Part shown: piece by piece, positions 42,187 through 51,870 of the stretch
Position numbering within the stretch: position 1 is the stretch's first letter
Layout: the number at the start of each line of letters is the position of its first letter
Source: Aquisalinus luteolus
GTDB taxonomy: Bacteria > Pseudomonadota > Alphaproteobacteria > Caulobacterales > Parvularculaceae
Length of the DNA stretch: 64,000 bases
Direction: 5' to 3'
Assembly: GCF_009712425.2 (NCBI RefSeq)
Contig: NZ_VCJR02000001.1
Location: 1,430,001-1,494,000, forward strand
Made by a program: the position numbers and the translations under genes
Notes under the pieces: model-generated
Told to the model about the DNA's origin: nothing
The model's input: only the letters and a program-made list of their open reading frames with translations
Databases searched by the model: none

Positions 42187-43260
42187 ATGCGCGCGAATAC
42201 CGTTTCGGTGTCACGAATTCTGAAAATCCTGTTTGTTGCGGTGGCTTTCGCGGCGATTGCCGGCTGCGCCAGCGACAAGAAGGACAGGCCGGGCAGCATC
42301 GTTGTGCCGCCGACTGCCGAAGCCAACCCGCACTACAAGATCGGCAATCCCTACAAGGTAGCTGGCATCTGGTATTATCCTGCAGAAGACGCCGCCTATG
42401 ATCGCACCGGTATTGCCTCATGGTACGGACCGAAATTCCATGGCCGCAAGACCGCCAATGGCGAGATCTTCGACATGAACCGCCTTACCGCCGCGCATCC
42501 GACCCTGCCGCTGCCGTCGATCGTGCAGGTCACCAACATGAAGAACGGCCGCACGGTCAATGTCCGCCTGAACGACCGCGGCCCCTTCGCCCACGGCCGC
42601 GTCATCGACATGTCTCGCGAGGCCGCTATCGCCCTCGGGTTCAAGGATGACGGGCTTGCCGAAGTCCGCGTGAAATATATCGGCCCGGCCAGGCTCGATC
42701 AGGCCGTCACGGCGCTGGGCCAGCCGGAATCCTACGCCGATGGCACCTATGCGATGCCGAAGGAAGCCATTCGGGTTGCTTCGAACGACATGGATACAGT
42801 CCATACCCGCATTTCTTCAGGGCCGGAGATCAAGGCGACCGAAGCGATCAGTACTGCCGAGCAGCTCGACAGCGACGCCCTGGAAGCCGTTCGGGTCTCC
42901 GTACGCGCAACCGAACGGCAGGTGAGGGAAGAGATCGTGACAGGTTCCGATGACTTTTTCGAAGAAGAGCCCATCAGCCTGCCTGACTTCAACGAGGTTC
43001 TGGACGTGGTCGGGGGTGACCCTGCCAGCGACATCTGGGTCGTCCAGATCGGTGCGTTTTCCTCCCGCCACAATGCCGAACAGGCTGCTTCAAAATTCGG
43101 CAAGACCATCCCGGTCCATCGTGAGGAGATTGTCACTTCCAGCGGAACCCCGCTTACGCTGGTGCGTCTCGGGCCATATCTGACCCAGTCGGATGCGGAA
43201 ACCGCCCTGAAAGTCGCAAGGCACAGCGGTTTTGGCGATGCGCGTATTGTGGCGCCCTGA
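42187..43260 (+). CDS. rlpA: RlpA-like septal lytic transglycosylase lipoprotein with SPOR domain
   Basis: A 357-aa outer-membrane lipoprotein. The signal peptide ends in IAGC (Cys about residue 27). The double-psi beta barrel (RlpA domain) has GIASWYGPKFHGRKTANGE, LPLPSIVQVTNMKNGRTV and NDRGPFAHGRVIDMS, with the catalytic Asp/His-like residues of RlpA. The C-terminal SPOR domain (DIWVVQIGAFSSRHNAEQAA) binds denuded glycan strands at the septum. Length exceeds that of E. coli RlpA mainly through a linker. ATG 42187 is favoured because ACAGGGG precedes it. Confidence 0.93.
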   Translation: MRANTVSVSRILKILFVAVAFAAIAGCASDKKDRPGSIVVPPTAEANPHYKIGNPYKVAGIWYYPAEDAAYDRTGIASWYGPKFHGRKTANGEIFDMNRLTAAHPTLPLPSIVQVTNMKNGRTVNVRLNDRGPFAHGRVIDMSREAAIALGFKDDGLAEVRVKYIGPARLDQAVTALGQPESYADGTYAMPKEAIRVASNDMDTVHTRISSGPEIKATEAISTAEQLDSDALEAVRVSVRATERQVREEIVTGSDDFFEEEPISLPDFNEVLDVVGGDPASDIWVVQIGAFSSRHNAEQAASKFGKTIPVHREEIVTSSGTPLTLVRLGPYLTQSDAETALKVARHSGFGDARIVAP

Positions 43261-43315
43261 CAAGCACCCTATAGTTTTGTCGACAGACAACATTTAAGCG
43301 AAATCCGGACGGACT

Positions 43316-44530
43316 ATGGTTGCGTTTGCAAGAGCGGCGCTGCTTGGCATCATTGCATCCCTGACGATTGCAGGCGGCGCAGCCGCCCAGCAGCAGGAGC
43401 AATATTTCACTACCTCTGCCGAGCAGGCGATCATCCTCGATTATGAAACAGGCACGGTGCTGTTCGAGAAGAACGCGCAAGTACCGGTGCCGCCTGCCTC
43501 CATGAGCAAACTCATGACCGCAGCAATCCTTATGGACATGCTGCAGAAGGGCGAACTTTCTCCGGACACGCCCTTTTATGTCAGCCGCAAGGCCTGGCAG
43601 ACTGGCGGCTCGAAGATGTTCGTCCTTGTCGATACGACCATTCCTGTCATCGACCTGTTGAAGGGTATCATCGTGCTGTCCGGCAATGATGCCTGCGTCG
43701 TTGTTGCAGAGAATATCTCTTCGCCACGCATGGGCAATATTACGCGCGAAAGCGAGCTTGGCAGCGTCGAAGCCTTCGCCGATATCATGAACCGGAAAGC
43801 ACAGGAATGGGGGCTGACCCAGTCGACCTTCGCCAATCCGTCCGGCTTGCCTGACCCCAACCAGCTCATGAGCATGGGCGACCTGGCTAAGCTCTCGACC
43901 AAGATCATCCGGGATTATCCGGAATACTATGATACGATCTTTGACATGCCGGAATTTACCTGGTCCGACATCACACAAAAGAACCGCAACCCGCTCGTCG
44001 GTGCCTTTTCCGGCGCCGATGGGCTGAAGACGGGGCATACGGATGAATCCGGCTATGGTGTCGCCGGTTCCGCCATCAGAGACGGTGTGCGCCGGGTCAT
44101 TGTGCTGCATGGCCTGCAAAGCGAAAGCGATCGCGCCCGGGAAAGCCGCCGTGTCATGGGCCTCGCTTTTTCCGAGTTTACCACGAGGCGATATTTTACC
44201 AGCGGCGATGTCGTCGGCGAGGCGGAGATTTTCCTCGGCAAGCAGGAAACCGTTCCGCTCAAGATCAAGAACAATGTCGTGTTTACTCGCCATAACCGCA
44301 TCCTGCGCGGGGCCAAGGCAACGCTGCTCTATGAAGGGCCCATCAAGGCACCGGTTCGTGCGGAAACACAGGTCGGTCTTTTGCGCCTGGAAATTCCCGG
44401 CGAGACGCCAAGGGAATATCCTCTCTATACGGCGGAGCGTGTTGATGGCATCGGCATAGCCGGAAAGATGGGCATCGGCCTCAAGGCGCTATTCACTCCG
44501 CCCAGCGCCCGGGAAGACGAGCCATCCTGA
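43316..44530 (+). CDS. D-alanyl-D-alanine carboxypeptidase (PBP5/6-type)
   Basis: A 404-aa penicillin-binding carboxypeptidase (class C low-molecular-mass PBP). The signal peptide ends near GGAAAQQ. Active-site motifs are SxxK (ASMSKLMT, Ser62-Lys65), SxN (LSGNDACV), and KTG (GLKTGHTDESG). A C-terminal domain and tail follow as in DacA/DacC. It trims the terminal D-Ala of peptidoglycan pentapeptides. It lies 55 bases after rlpA, and its stop overlaps tmk (TGATG). It thus heads a run with tmk, holB, tatD and a hydrolase. Confidence 0.95.
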   Translation: MVAFARAALLGIIASLTIAGGAAAQQQEQYFTTSAEQAIILDYETGTVLFEKNAQVPVPPASMSKLMTAAILMDMLQKGELSPDTPFYVSRKAWQTGGSKMFVLVDTTIPVIDLLKGIIVLSGNDACVVVAENISSPRMGNITRESELGSVEAFADIMNRKAQEWGLTQSTFANPSGLPDPNQLMSMGDLAKLSTKIIRDYPEYYDTIFDMPEFTWSDITQKNRNPLVGAFSGADGLKTGHTDESGYGVAGSAIRDGVRRVIVLHGLQSESDRARESRRVMGLAFSEFTTRRYFTSGDVVGEAEIFLGKQETVPLKIKNNVVFTRHNRILRGAKATLLYEGPIKAPVRAETQVGLLRLEIPGETPREYPLYTAERVDGIGIAGKMGIGLKALFTPPSAREDEPS

Positions 44531-45165
44531 TGGCAGGGCTCTTCATCACCTTCGATGGCCCTGAAGGGTCGGGCAAGAGCACCCAGATCATTCGCCTGAA
44601 GGAATGGCTGGAAGAGGCTGGTCATGAGGTGGTCGTCACCCGTGAGCCGGGGGGTACTGACAATGCCGAAACCTTGCGCGACCTGCTGGTCTCCGGCGAC
44701 ACTGCATCCTGGTCACCGGTCTCAGAATGCCTGATCATGAATGCCGCCCGCGCTGACCATCTGGAACGTCTGATCCGCCCGGCACTGGCAGGGGGCAAGA
44801 CCGTCCTGTGTGACCGCTTCATGGATTCGACCCGCGCCTATCAGGGTGGCGGTGGCAAGCTTGCCATGGATGATATTCTGGCGATCGAGCGCAGTGTCGT
44901 TGGTGAGACGGTGCCCGATATCACCTTCATCTTCGATCTTGATCCGGCCATCGGTCTTGAGCGTGCCGGCAAACGAAATGCTCATGGCGGCGAGGACCGC
45001 TTCGAGCGCAAGGGCCTCAACTATCATGAAGCCGTGCGAACGGTATTCAGGGATATAGCCACGGCAGAGCCCGACCGCTGCGTGCTGATCGATGCGGCGC
45101 AGCCCATCGACGATGTCACCTCCACGCTGCACAAGGTTTTGCAATCACGCGGCATTCCCGGTTAG
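44530..45165 (+). CDS. tmk: Thymidylate kinase
   Basis: Phosphorylates dTMP to dTDP for DNA synthesis (211 aa). The P-loop FDGPEGSGKSTQ lies at about residues 7-18. The substrate-binding DR motif (LCDRFMDSTRAYQGGG) and the lid region GKRNAHGGEDRFERKG are present. The gene overlaps the stop of the carboxypeptidase gene and precedes holB after 9 bases. The tmk-holB-tatD order is a widely conserved replication gene cluster. Confidence 0.96.
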   Translation: MAGLFITFDGPEGSGKSTQIIRLKEWLEEAGHEVVVTREPGGTDNAETLRDLLVSGDTASWSPVSECLIMNAARADHLERLIRPALAGGKTVLCDRFMDSTRAYQGGGGKLAMDDILAIERSVVGETVPDITFIFDLDPAIGLERAGKRNAHGGEDRFERKGLNYHEAVRTVFRDIATAEPDRCVLIDAAQPIDDVTSTLHKVLQSRGIPG

Positions 45166-45174
45166 ATCATCGTC

Positions 45175-46224
45175 ATGGCAAATCAAATGGCCGAAACAGA
45201 AGAACATCCATATCCATCACCGGAACAGCGGCTGAATCTCGCCGGTCACATGGCAGCCGAAACGCGCCTGCGCCAGTTGCTGGATGAGGGCGCACTGTCC
45301 AATGGCTGGATGCTGGCCGGGCCGCAAAACGTCGGCAAGGCGACGCTCGCTTACAGGCTAGCCCGTGCCTTTCTTGACCGGCAAAGCCTGACCGGAACGG
45401 ACGGCCTGGCAACATCCGACAGCAAGTCGGCCCATCTGGTGGCGCAGAAAGCTCATCCGGACCTGTTCATCGCAGAGCGGCAATGGGATGAAAAGAAAGA
45501 CAGGTTGGTTGGCGAGATCACTGTCGACACGATCCGCCAGATGATTGCCTTCATGGGGCGCACCTCCGGCAGCGGCTATCGCGTCGCCATCGTCGACAGC
45601 GCTGACGACCTCAACCGGAACGCTGCCAACGCGCTGCTGAAAGTGCTTGAGGAACCGCCAGCCAATGCGCTGGTTATTCTCCTCACTAGTGCACCGGGCC
45701 GTCTCCTGCCAACCATTCGCTCTCGTTGCCGTGTACTGACCTTGAAGCCATTGGAGGGTGCGGAAGTTGCCGCGTTTCTCGAGACGGAAGGCGCTGCTTC
45801 AGGCGACAAGGCGCTCGCATTGGCACAAGCCGCTGCCGGGCGTCCGGGCTTTGCCTTGCAGCTTGCCGCAGGTGAGGGGGCAGATGCCCTCGCCGCCGCC
45901 GTAAGTTTCATAAAGGGCTCGCTGGACGGTCGCGGCCTCGCCGCGCTGGCCGATCGCATGGCGCTGAAATCGGCAGAGCCGATGTGGGACAGTTTCAAGG
46001 CGATCCTGTTGCGCCAGCTATCGACCGCTGCCACAGCGCTCGCCACGGGTGAACCACTGCCGCAACAGCTTTCTGCGTTTCAGGGCCGCTCGCCGGGCAA
46101 GATTGCCGAGGCATGGGAAGAAATCTCCAATCTCATCGCTCGCGCAGAAGCTTTGAACACCAACCGTACCCAGATCGTTCTGGGCATGGGCGCGATCATG
46201 AAAAAACAGCTGAAAGGGGCCTGA
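45175..46224 (+). CDS. holB: DNA polymerase III subunit delta prime
   Basis: Clamp-loader subunit (349 aa), AAA+ fold, that helps load the beta clamp. The nucleotide-binding segment GWMLAGPQNVGKATLAYRLA is a weakened P-loop. The sensor-type region is VIDSADDLNRNAANALLKVLEEPPANALVILLTS, whose ALLKVLEEPP is diagnostic. The C-terminal helical collar follows. Placed between tmk and tatD, as in most proteobacteria. Confidence 0.94.
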   Translation: MANQMAETEEHPYPSPEQRLNLAGHMAAETRLRQLLDEGALSNGWMLAGPQNVGKATLAYRLARAFLDRQSLTGTDGLATSDSKSAHLVAQKAHPDLFIAERQWDEKKDRLVGEITVDTIRQMIAFMGRTSGSGYRVAIVDSADDLNRNAANALLKVLEEPPANALVILLTSAPGRLLPTIRSRCRVLTLKPLEGAEVAAFLETEGAASGDKALALAQAAAGRPGFALQLAAGEGADALAAAVSFIKGSLDGRGLAALADRMALKSAEPMWDSFKAILLRQLSTAATALATGEPLPQQLSAFQGRSPGKIAEAWEEISNLIARAEALNTNRTQIVLGMGAIMKKQLKGA

Positions 46225-46227
46225 GAC

Positions 46228-47016
46228 ATGTTCGTCGATAGCCACGTCAACCTTCATGGCGAGAAATACGAGGACGATCTCGCAGACGTTCTGGCCCGTG
46301 CAGCAGAGGCACGAGTCAGCCACATGCTGACGATCTCGGACCGTCTCCATTCATTGCCTGCCATCACCGCAATTTCCGAAGCCCATGCCAATATATGGCA
46401 TTCCGTCGGCGTCCACCCGCATCACGCAAAAGACTATGCCGACCTGACGGCCGAAAGGCTGATCGAGCTAGCGCAACATTCGCGCGCCGTCGGCATCGGC
46501 GAATGCGGCATGGATTTCTATTACGAATATTCCGATCGCGAAGCACAGGAGCCTGTCTTCCGTGCTCATGTCCACGCCGCGCAGGAAACGGGCCTGCCGC
46601 TGATCATCCATACGCGGAACGCCGATGACGTGACCGGCGATATCATCAGCGGCGAACACGCGGCCAAGCCGTTTATCCCGCTTATGCACTGCTACACCAG
46701 TGGTCCGGAGCTGGCCGAAAAAGCGCTGTCCCTTGGCGGCTATGTTTCTTTTTCCGGCATCATCACGTTCAAGAAAGCTGACGACGTCCGCGCCATCGCC
46801 GAGATGGTGCCATTGGACCGTCTACTGATTGAGACCGACTGTCCTTATCTCTCGCCTGTACCGCATCGCGGCCAGCGCAATGAACCATCCTTCGTGCCGC
46901 ATGTTGCCGAGAAACTGGCCGAGATAAAAGGTGTCGATACGGATGAACTTGCCAGGGTGACGACGGAGAATTTCTTCCGGCTCTTCTCAAAGGCCCAAAT
47001 GGAGCAGGGGGCTTGA
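46228..47016 (+). CDS. tatD: TatD-family metal-dependent hydrolase
   Basis: A 262-aa TatD-type deoxyribonuclease/hydrolase (TIM barrel). The N-terminal metal motif is modified to FVDSHVNLHG (usually D-x-H-x-H; here H-x-N). Other motifs are SVGVHPHHAKDY, IGECGMDFYYE, LIIHTRNADDV, LMHCYTSGPELAEKAL and LIETDCPYLSPVPHRG. Family members act as 3'-exonucleases or quality-control nucleases. It lies 3 bases after holB and overlaps the next gene. A replaced His in the first motif may lower metal binding. Confidence 0.92.
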   Translation: MFVDSHVNLHGEKYEDDLADVLARAAEARVSHMLTISDRLHSLPAITAISEAHANIWHSVGVHPHHAKDYADLTAERLIELAQHSRAVGIGECGMDFYYEYSDREAQEPVFRAHVHAAQETGLPLIIHTRNADDVTGDIISGEHAAKPFIPLMHCYTSGPELAEKALSLGGYVSFSGIITFKKADDVRAIAEMVPLDRLLIETDCPYLSPVPHRGQRNEPSFVPHVAEKLAEIKGVDTDELARVTTENFFRLFSKAQMEQGA

Positions 47017-47882
47017 CCCTGCGTGCGATCATCCTCGGCTGCGGCTCGTCCGGCGGCATTCCGCGACCAGGTGGGCCGGGCGGCAAGGGGCAGTGGGGTG
47101 ATCTGGACCCGTCAGAGCCCAGAAATCGCCGCATGCGCTGTTCGCTGCTAGTCCAGAAAGAGCATCCCGAAACCGGCTGGTCGGAGCCTGAAACGTTAAC
47201 GACCGTGCTGGTCGATACTTCGCCGGATCTGGCCCGACAATTTTTAATGGCCGAGGCAGCGCGTATCGACGCCGTGTTCTTCACTCACGATCATGCTGAC
47301 CAGAGCCACGGCATCGATGATCTGCGGGCCATGGCGCTGTCGATGCGCGCGCGCGTGCCAACTTATATCGACCAGTCGCTGTCGCCGGAAATCGTCAATC
47401 GCTTCCGCTATTGCTTCGAACAGAAACCTGGCAGTGGCTATCCGCCAATCCTGGAACTGATCGACATGCCGAAATGCGGCAAGGCCCAAATCATTAACGG
47501 GCCATCGGGAGTTATCAGCGTCGTACCGTTTCTACAGCATCACGGCCGGATCGACTCGCTGGGCTTCCTGTTCGGCGAAGACGATTTCGACCCGTCAAAT
47601 CTTAACGGTCGCGGCATCGCATATTCCAGCGACACGAATGCGCTGCCGGATGAGACATTCAAGCTGCTGGATGGCGTCAGCCTGTGGATCGTCGATGCGC
47701 TGCAGAGAAAGCCGCATCCGAGCCATTCGCATCTGGAACAGACTCTGAAATGGCTGACGCGTGTCGATGCACAGCGCGGCGTTCTAACGAACATGCATCT
47801 CGACATGGATTACGCAACGCTGTGCGATGAACTGCCGGAGAACGTCAGGCCAGCCCATGACGGCATGGTGCTGACACAATAA
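47013..47882 (+). CDS. MBL-fold hydrolase, PhnP-like
   Basis: A 289-aa metallo-beta-lactamase-fold phosphodiesterase, similar to PhnP-type cyclic phosphate phosphodiesterases. Motifs are GCGSSGGIPRPGG at the N-terminus, VDTSPDLARQFL, and the metal site FTHDHADQSHGIDDLR (H-x-H-x-D-H). RGIAYSSDTNALPDE and HPSHSHLEQTLKWL are the later metal-binding motifs. It starts at TTG 47013, overlapping the tatD stop with GGAGCAGGGGG upstream. The TatD-MBL pairing is frequent in alphaproteobacteria as I recall. Confidence 0.9.
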   Translation: MTLRAIILGCGSSGGIPRPGGPGGKGQWGDLDPSEPRNRRMRCSLLVQKEHPETGWSEPETLTTVLVDTSPDLARQFLMAEAARIDAVFFTHDHADQSHGIDDLRAMALSMRARVPTYIDQSLSPEIVNRFRYCFEQKPGSGYPPILELIDMPKCGKAQIINGPSGVISVVPFLQHHGRIDSLGFLFGEDDFDPSNLNGRGIAYSSDTNALPDETFKLLDGVSLWIVDALQRKPHPSHSHLEQTLKWLTRVDAQRGVLTNMHLDMDYATLCDELPENVRPAHDGMVLTQ

Positions 47883-48007
47883 GGGATACAGAGCCCTGCA
47901 GCGCCACCCCACACTTGCCAGAACCCATATCCATAATTTGCGACAATATAAATTGTGCGCGAAAATGATGTCCAGAAATCCAGGCTCACTATTGGCGCCA
48001 CATACCT

Positions 48008-50167
48008 CTACGGCGCCGCCTCTTCCTCGCTCTCTGGCAAGGAAAAGGCCACATAGCTGGACCCACGCTCGCCACGGCGTGCACCGCCAGCTGGCGTGAC
48101 CACGAACTGGCGGCCATCGGCTTCATAAACCGCCGGCGTGCCGACACCGCTTTGCGGCAGTTCGTGCGACCAAAGCAGTTCTCCGGTCGCCTTGTCGAAC
48201 GCCCTGAACGTCCGATCCTTCACCGTCGCACCGATGAACACGATCCCGCCGGCCGTCACAACCGGCCCGCCGTAATTCTCGCTGCCTGTGTCGGCCATGC
48301 CGTCAGCAACAAGCTCGGGATACTGGCCCAGCGGCCGCCGCCAGACATGCTCGCCACTCGACAGGTCTATGGCCGTCAGTGTGCCCCATGGCGGCGCGTT
48401 CGCCGGATAACCATCAGGGTCGAGCAGCTTGTTGTACCCGTCGATGACAAAGCGCGTATCGAATGGCTGGTCACGGACCATGTCGCTGTCGATCGCAGCA
48501 TTCTCGCCGGTAAGCAAATGCGCCGCCAGCGCCGATATCGCCTCGGGCTCCAGCGCCGCGGCAAAGCCCGGCATGCGGCCATAGCCGCTGGAGATGATCT
48601 CCTCGACATCTGCCAGCGCATAGCGCGCCTCCAGCCCTTCCAGCGACGGAAACTCGCCTGTACCGGCCTTGTCCACGCCATGGCATGTCGCGCACATCGC
48701 TCCGTACAAGTCAGACGCACGACCAAGCTCGGCCCGGTCCGGATTTTCCTTCATCTTCAGGATCCACGGCACTTCATTGGCGTTGACGAAAAAATAGCCC
48801 GTTTCCGGATCGAACGCGCCGCCGCCCCATTCTCCGCCACCATCCATGCCCGGAAAGATCGCCTGCCCGGCAAGGCTTGGCGGACGGAATGGATGATGCT
48901 GATCGAACGCGGCTATCTGATCCTCGACAGCTGCCCGCGCTTCCGGCGTCCGGTCCGTCACGACGAAGTCCTGCCGCACGAAGGGCTCGGGCAGCATAGG
49001 CACAATCTGTGGACTGACCACCTGTTCCCCTGGCAGGCTCGATGGCGGCACCTCGACCTCTTCCAGCGGAAACAGCGCCTCACCCGTCTCCCGGTCCAGT
49101 ACCCAGATATGGCCTGTCTTGGTAATCTGGATCAGCGCATCGACGCTTTGACCATCAATCGTCAGTGTGGCAAGCGTCGGGGGTGCCGGAATGTCCCGAT
49201 CCCACAGATCATGCTTTACAAGCTGCCGATGCCAGACGCGCTTGCCGGTCTCGACATCCAGCGCGAGGATCGAATTGGCGAAGAGATTGTCGCCATGACG
49301 GTCGGCACCATAAAAGTCGGACGCCGCAGATCCGGTCCCGAGATAGACGATGCCCCGCGCCTCATCCAGCGCCATGCCGGACCAATTGTTCACACCGCCG
49401 GCATAGAGCCACGCATCCTCCGGCCACGTCTCATGGCCATATTCGCCGGGCTGCGGGATCGTATGGAATATCCATTTCATTTCGCCGGTGCGCACATCAT
49501 AAGCGCGGATATGCCCCGGTGCCGTCGGCAGCTGCTCACCCATGCGCGTGCCCAACACCATGGTGTCGGCATGTATAACGCCGGGCGTTCCTAGCTCCGC
49601 ATCCACCATGGCCGGGTCGCGGCCCAGCCCCTCGGCGAGATTGATCGCGCCGCCCTGCCCGAACGCGTCATCCAGCTCGCCGGTTTTCGCGTCGACGGAA
49701 AAAACATAGCGTCCGGCAATGCCGAACACCCGGGCCTCGCCGCCATCGCTCCAGTACATCAGCCCGCGCGGCGCACCCTTGAACCAGGTATTAGTCTCCT
49801 CAGGATACGGAAAGTTGAAGACCCAGCGCGGTTCACCCGTGACCGGATTGAGCGCATGAATGCCGCCTTCCGGCCCGGCGACATAGAGCATGTCGCCAGC
49901 GGCCAGCGGCGTCGAATGCATCGTGCCCGCCTGCCCGTCCTCGCCGGTATCATAGGTCCAGGCGACCTGCAGCAGACCGACCGTCTCGCGGTTGATCTCC
50001 TCGAATGGTGCATATTTCTGGTGAGCGTTTCCGCCACCATATAGCCACTGCGAAACCTCGACGGATTCTTCAACCACGTCAGGCGTGACGCTTTTCTCTT
50101 CCTCGCCTTGCGGCGCACCGCACGCGGCCAGCGACGCGACAAGCGCAGTGATGACAAAATATCTCAT
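48008..50167 (-). CDS. PQQ-dependent quinohemoprotein dehydrogenase, lipoprotein
   Basis: A 719-aa PQQ-binding eight-bladed propeller dehydrogenase, closest in style to membrane glucose or alcohol dehydrogenases of the mGDH-like group. A lipobox (VASLAACG) anchors it to the outer or inner membrane facing the periplasm. Propeller features include GGNAHQKYAPFEEIN, STPLAAGDMLYVAGPEG, VFGIAGRYVFSVDAKTGEL, and WHRQLVKHDLWDRDIPAPP. A cytochrome c domain with CATCHG (at about residue 490) is inserted in the propeller, and SENYGGPVVTAGGIVFIGAT closes it. Substrate unknown. No PQQ biosynthesis genes are in the window. Confidence 0.88.
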   Translation of the reverse strand: MRYFVITALVASLAACGAPQGEEEKSVTPDVVEESVEVSQWLYGGGNAHQKYAPFEEINRETVGLLQVAWTYDTGEDGQAGTMHSTPLAAGDMLYVAGPEGGIHALNPVTGEPRWVFNFPYPEETNTWFKGAPRGLMYWSDGGEARVFGIAGRYVFSVDAKTGELDDAFGQGGAINLAEGLGRDPAMVDAELGTPGVIHADTMVLGTRMGEQLPTAPGHIRAYDVRTGEMKWIFHTIPQPGEYGHETWPEDAWLYAGGVNNWSGMALDEARGIVYLGTGSAASDFYGADRHGDNLFANSILALDVETGKRVWHRQLVKHDLWDRDIPAPPTLATLTIDGQSVDALIQITKTGHIWVLDRETGEALFPLEEVEVPPSSLPGEQVVSPQIVPMLPEPFVRQDFVVTDRTPEARAAVEDQIAAFDQHHPFRPPSLAGQAIFPGMDGGGEWGGGAFDPETGYFFVNANEVPWILKMKENPDRAELGRASDLYGAMCATCHGVDKAGTGEFPSLEGLEARYALADVEEIISSGYGRMPGFAAALEPEAISALAAHLLTGENAAIDSDMVRDQPFDTRFVIDGYNKLLDPDGYPANAPPWGTLTAIDLSSGEHVWRRPLGQYPELVADGMADTGSENYGGPVVTAGGIVFIGATVKDRTFRAFDKATGELLWSHELPQSGVGTPAVYEADGRQFVVTPAGGARRGERGSSYVAFSLPESEEEAAP

Positions 50168-50286
50168 GGCCGTCCCTCCCGGCTCTGTTATAGGAGCATT
50201 GTTGCCTGTTTCGGCGCCTGCGCAAGTCGCCCCTTTGACGAAATGTCACAAAACATGGATATCAGGCATCCAAAGGAGACTTAACC

Positions 50287-51864
50287 ATGCGCTTGATCAC
50301 CACCGTTTGCCTGACAGCCCTCATCGCCGGGTGCGCCCAGATGCCATCCACCACAACGGATACATCCGCGCCGGAGGTGTCAGCCACTCTGAAAACGCCG
50401 CCAGCCATTCCGGCCCGCGTCGCAGGCAATGAGTGGTATGAAGGCGCACAGGAAACGCTGAAAGCCAACTTGGCGAAACGTCCGATCGACCGCCCGGCAA
50501 AGAACGTTATCCTGTTCATCGCCGATGGCATGGACCCGACGACGGTGACTGCAGCGCGCATCTTCGACGGCCAGCAGAAGGGCATGTCCGGCGAGGAGAA
50601 CGTCCTCGCCTTCGAAACCTTGCCGCATCTGGCGCTCTCCAAGACCTACAATACCAACCAGCAGGTTGCCGACAGTGCCGGGACCGCCTCTGCCATGCTG
50701 ACAGGCGTGAAGACCAAGGCTGGCATGATTTCCGTCAGTGACGAGGCCATGGTTGGCGATTGCCAGGGTGCGCTGGACAACCCGGTGATGACTGCCGGAG
50801 AACTCGCAAAGCAGGCTGGCATGGCCGTCGGCGTTGTCTCGACCGCCCGCCTCACCCATGCAACGCCTGCAACAGTCTATTCCCATTCCGCCGACCGCGA
50901 CTGGGAAAGCGATGCCGACCTGCCGGAAGGTGCGGAAGGCTGCACCGACATCGCCAGCCAGCTCATCTCTTTCCCCTATGGCGATGGTATCGATGTCGCG
51001 CTCGGTGGCGGACGCGGCAATTTCATGCCAAAGGAGATGGCCGACCCCGAATATGAAAACCGCACCGGCCGCCGCACCGATGGCCGCGACCTGACGGCTG
51101 AATGGGAAGCGCAAGGTGGTACGTTCGTGTGGAACAAGGCAGGCCTCGCAAGCGCTTCAGGCAAGGTCCTCGGCCTGTTCGAGCCGTCTCACATGCAATA
51201 TGACGCCGACCGCAGCGTGAACGACGAACCCTCGCTCTCAGACATGACGGCCACAGCCATTCATCTTCTGTCTGCTGACGAAGATGGCTTCTTCCTGATG
51301 GTCGAGGGTGGCCGCGTTGACCATGCCCATCATGGCGGGAATGCGTCCCGCGCCCTGAGCGATACCGTCGCCTTCGATGACGCTGTCGCCACGGCGCTCG
51401 CCATGGTCGACCTTGAAGACACACTGGTCATCGTCACCGCCGACCATGGGCACACCATGACCTTCGCGGGATATCCGAAACGCGGCAATCCGATGCTCGG
51501 TGTCGTCGTCTCGACAGAAGATGACGGTTCCCCCTCAACAGAGCCCTACCCGGCTGGCGACGGCAAACCTTACACAACGCTTGGCTATGCCAACGGTCCC
51601 GGCGCGGTGCTCATCGGCCATGACGAGGACGAGCATTTCGAACGCCCGGAAGTCTCCGACGAAGAAGCGCAAGGCCTGGACTACCAGCAGCAGGCGCTGG
51701 TGCCGGGCTATTCGGAAACCCATGGCGGCCAGGATGTGACGATCTTCGCCGGCGGGCCGCAGGCATATCTGTTCGATGGCACGGTGGAACAGAACTACAT
51801 CTTCCACGTCATCGATTTTGCCCTCGGCCTTAACCAGCGGGCTGAAGCAGCGTCTGCGGAGTAA
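50287..51864 (+). CDS. phoA: Alkaline phosphatase (lipoprotein)
   Basis: A 525-aa alkaline phosphatase releasing phosphate from esters in the periplasm or at the cell surface. A lipobox (LIAGCAQM) is at the N-terminus. The metal site ILFIADGMDPTTVTAAR, nucleophile motif QVADSAGTASAMLTGVKT (Ser in DSAGTA), VEGGRVDHAHHGGN, VIVTADHGHTMTF and the final SETHGGQDVTIFAGGP are all typical. Length is slightly above E. coli PhoA. GGAG lies before the ATG. It is convergent with leuD. Confidence 0.93.
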   Translation: MRLITTVCLTALIAGCAQMPSTTTDTSAPEVSATLKTPPAIPARVAGNEWYEGAQETLKANLAKRPIDRPAKNVILFIADGMDPTTVTAARIFDGQQKGMSGEENVLAFETLPHLALSKTYNTNQQVADSAGTASAMLTGVKTKAGMISVSDEAMVGDCQGALDNPVMTAGELAKQAGMAVGVVSTARLTHATPATVYSHSADRDWESDADLPEGAEGCTDIASQLISFPYGDGIDVALGGGRGNFMPKEMADPEYENRTGRRTDGRDLTAEWEAQGGTFVWNKAGLASASGKVLGLFEPSHMQYDADRSVNDEPSLSDMTATAIHLLSADEDGFFLMVEGGRVDHAHHGGNASRALSDTVAFDDAVATALAMVDLEDTLVIVTADHGHTMTFAGYPKRGNPMLGVVVSTEDDGSPSTEPYPAGDGKPYTTLGYANGPGAVLIGHDEDEHFERPEVSDEEAQGLDYQQQALVPGYSETHGGQDVTIFAGGPQAYLFDGTVEQNYIFHVIDFALGLNQRAEAASAE

Positions 51865-51870
51865 TCAGGC

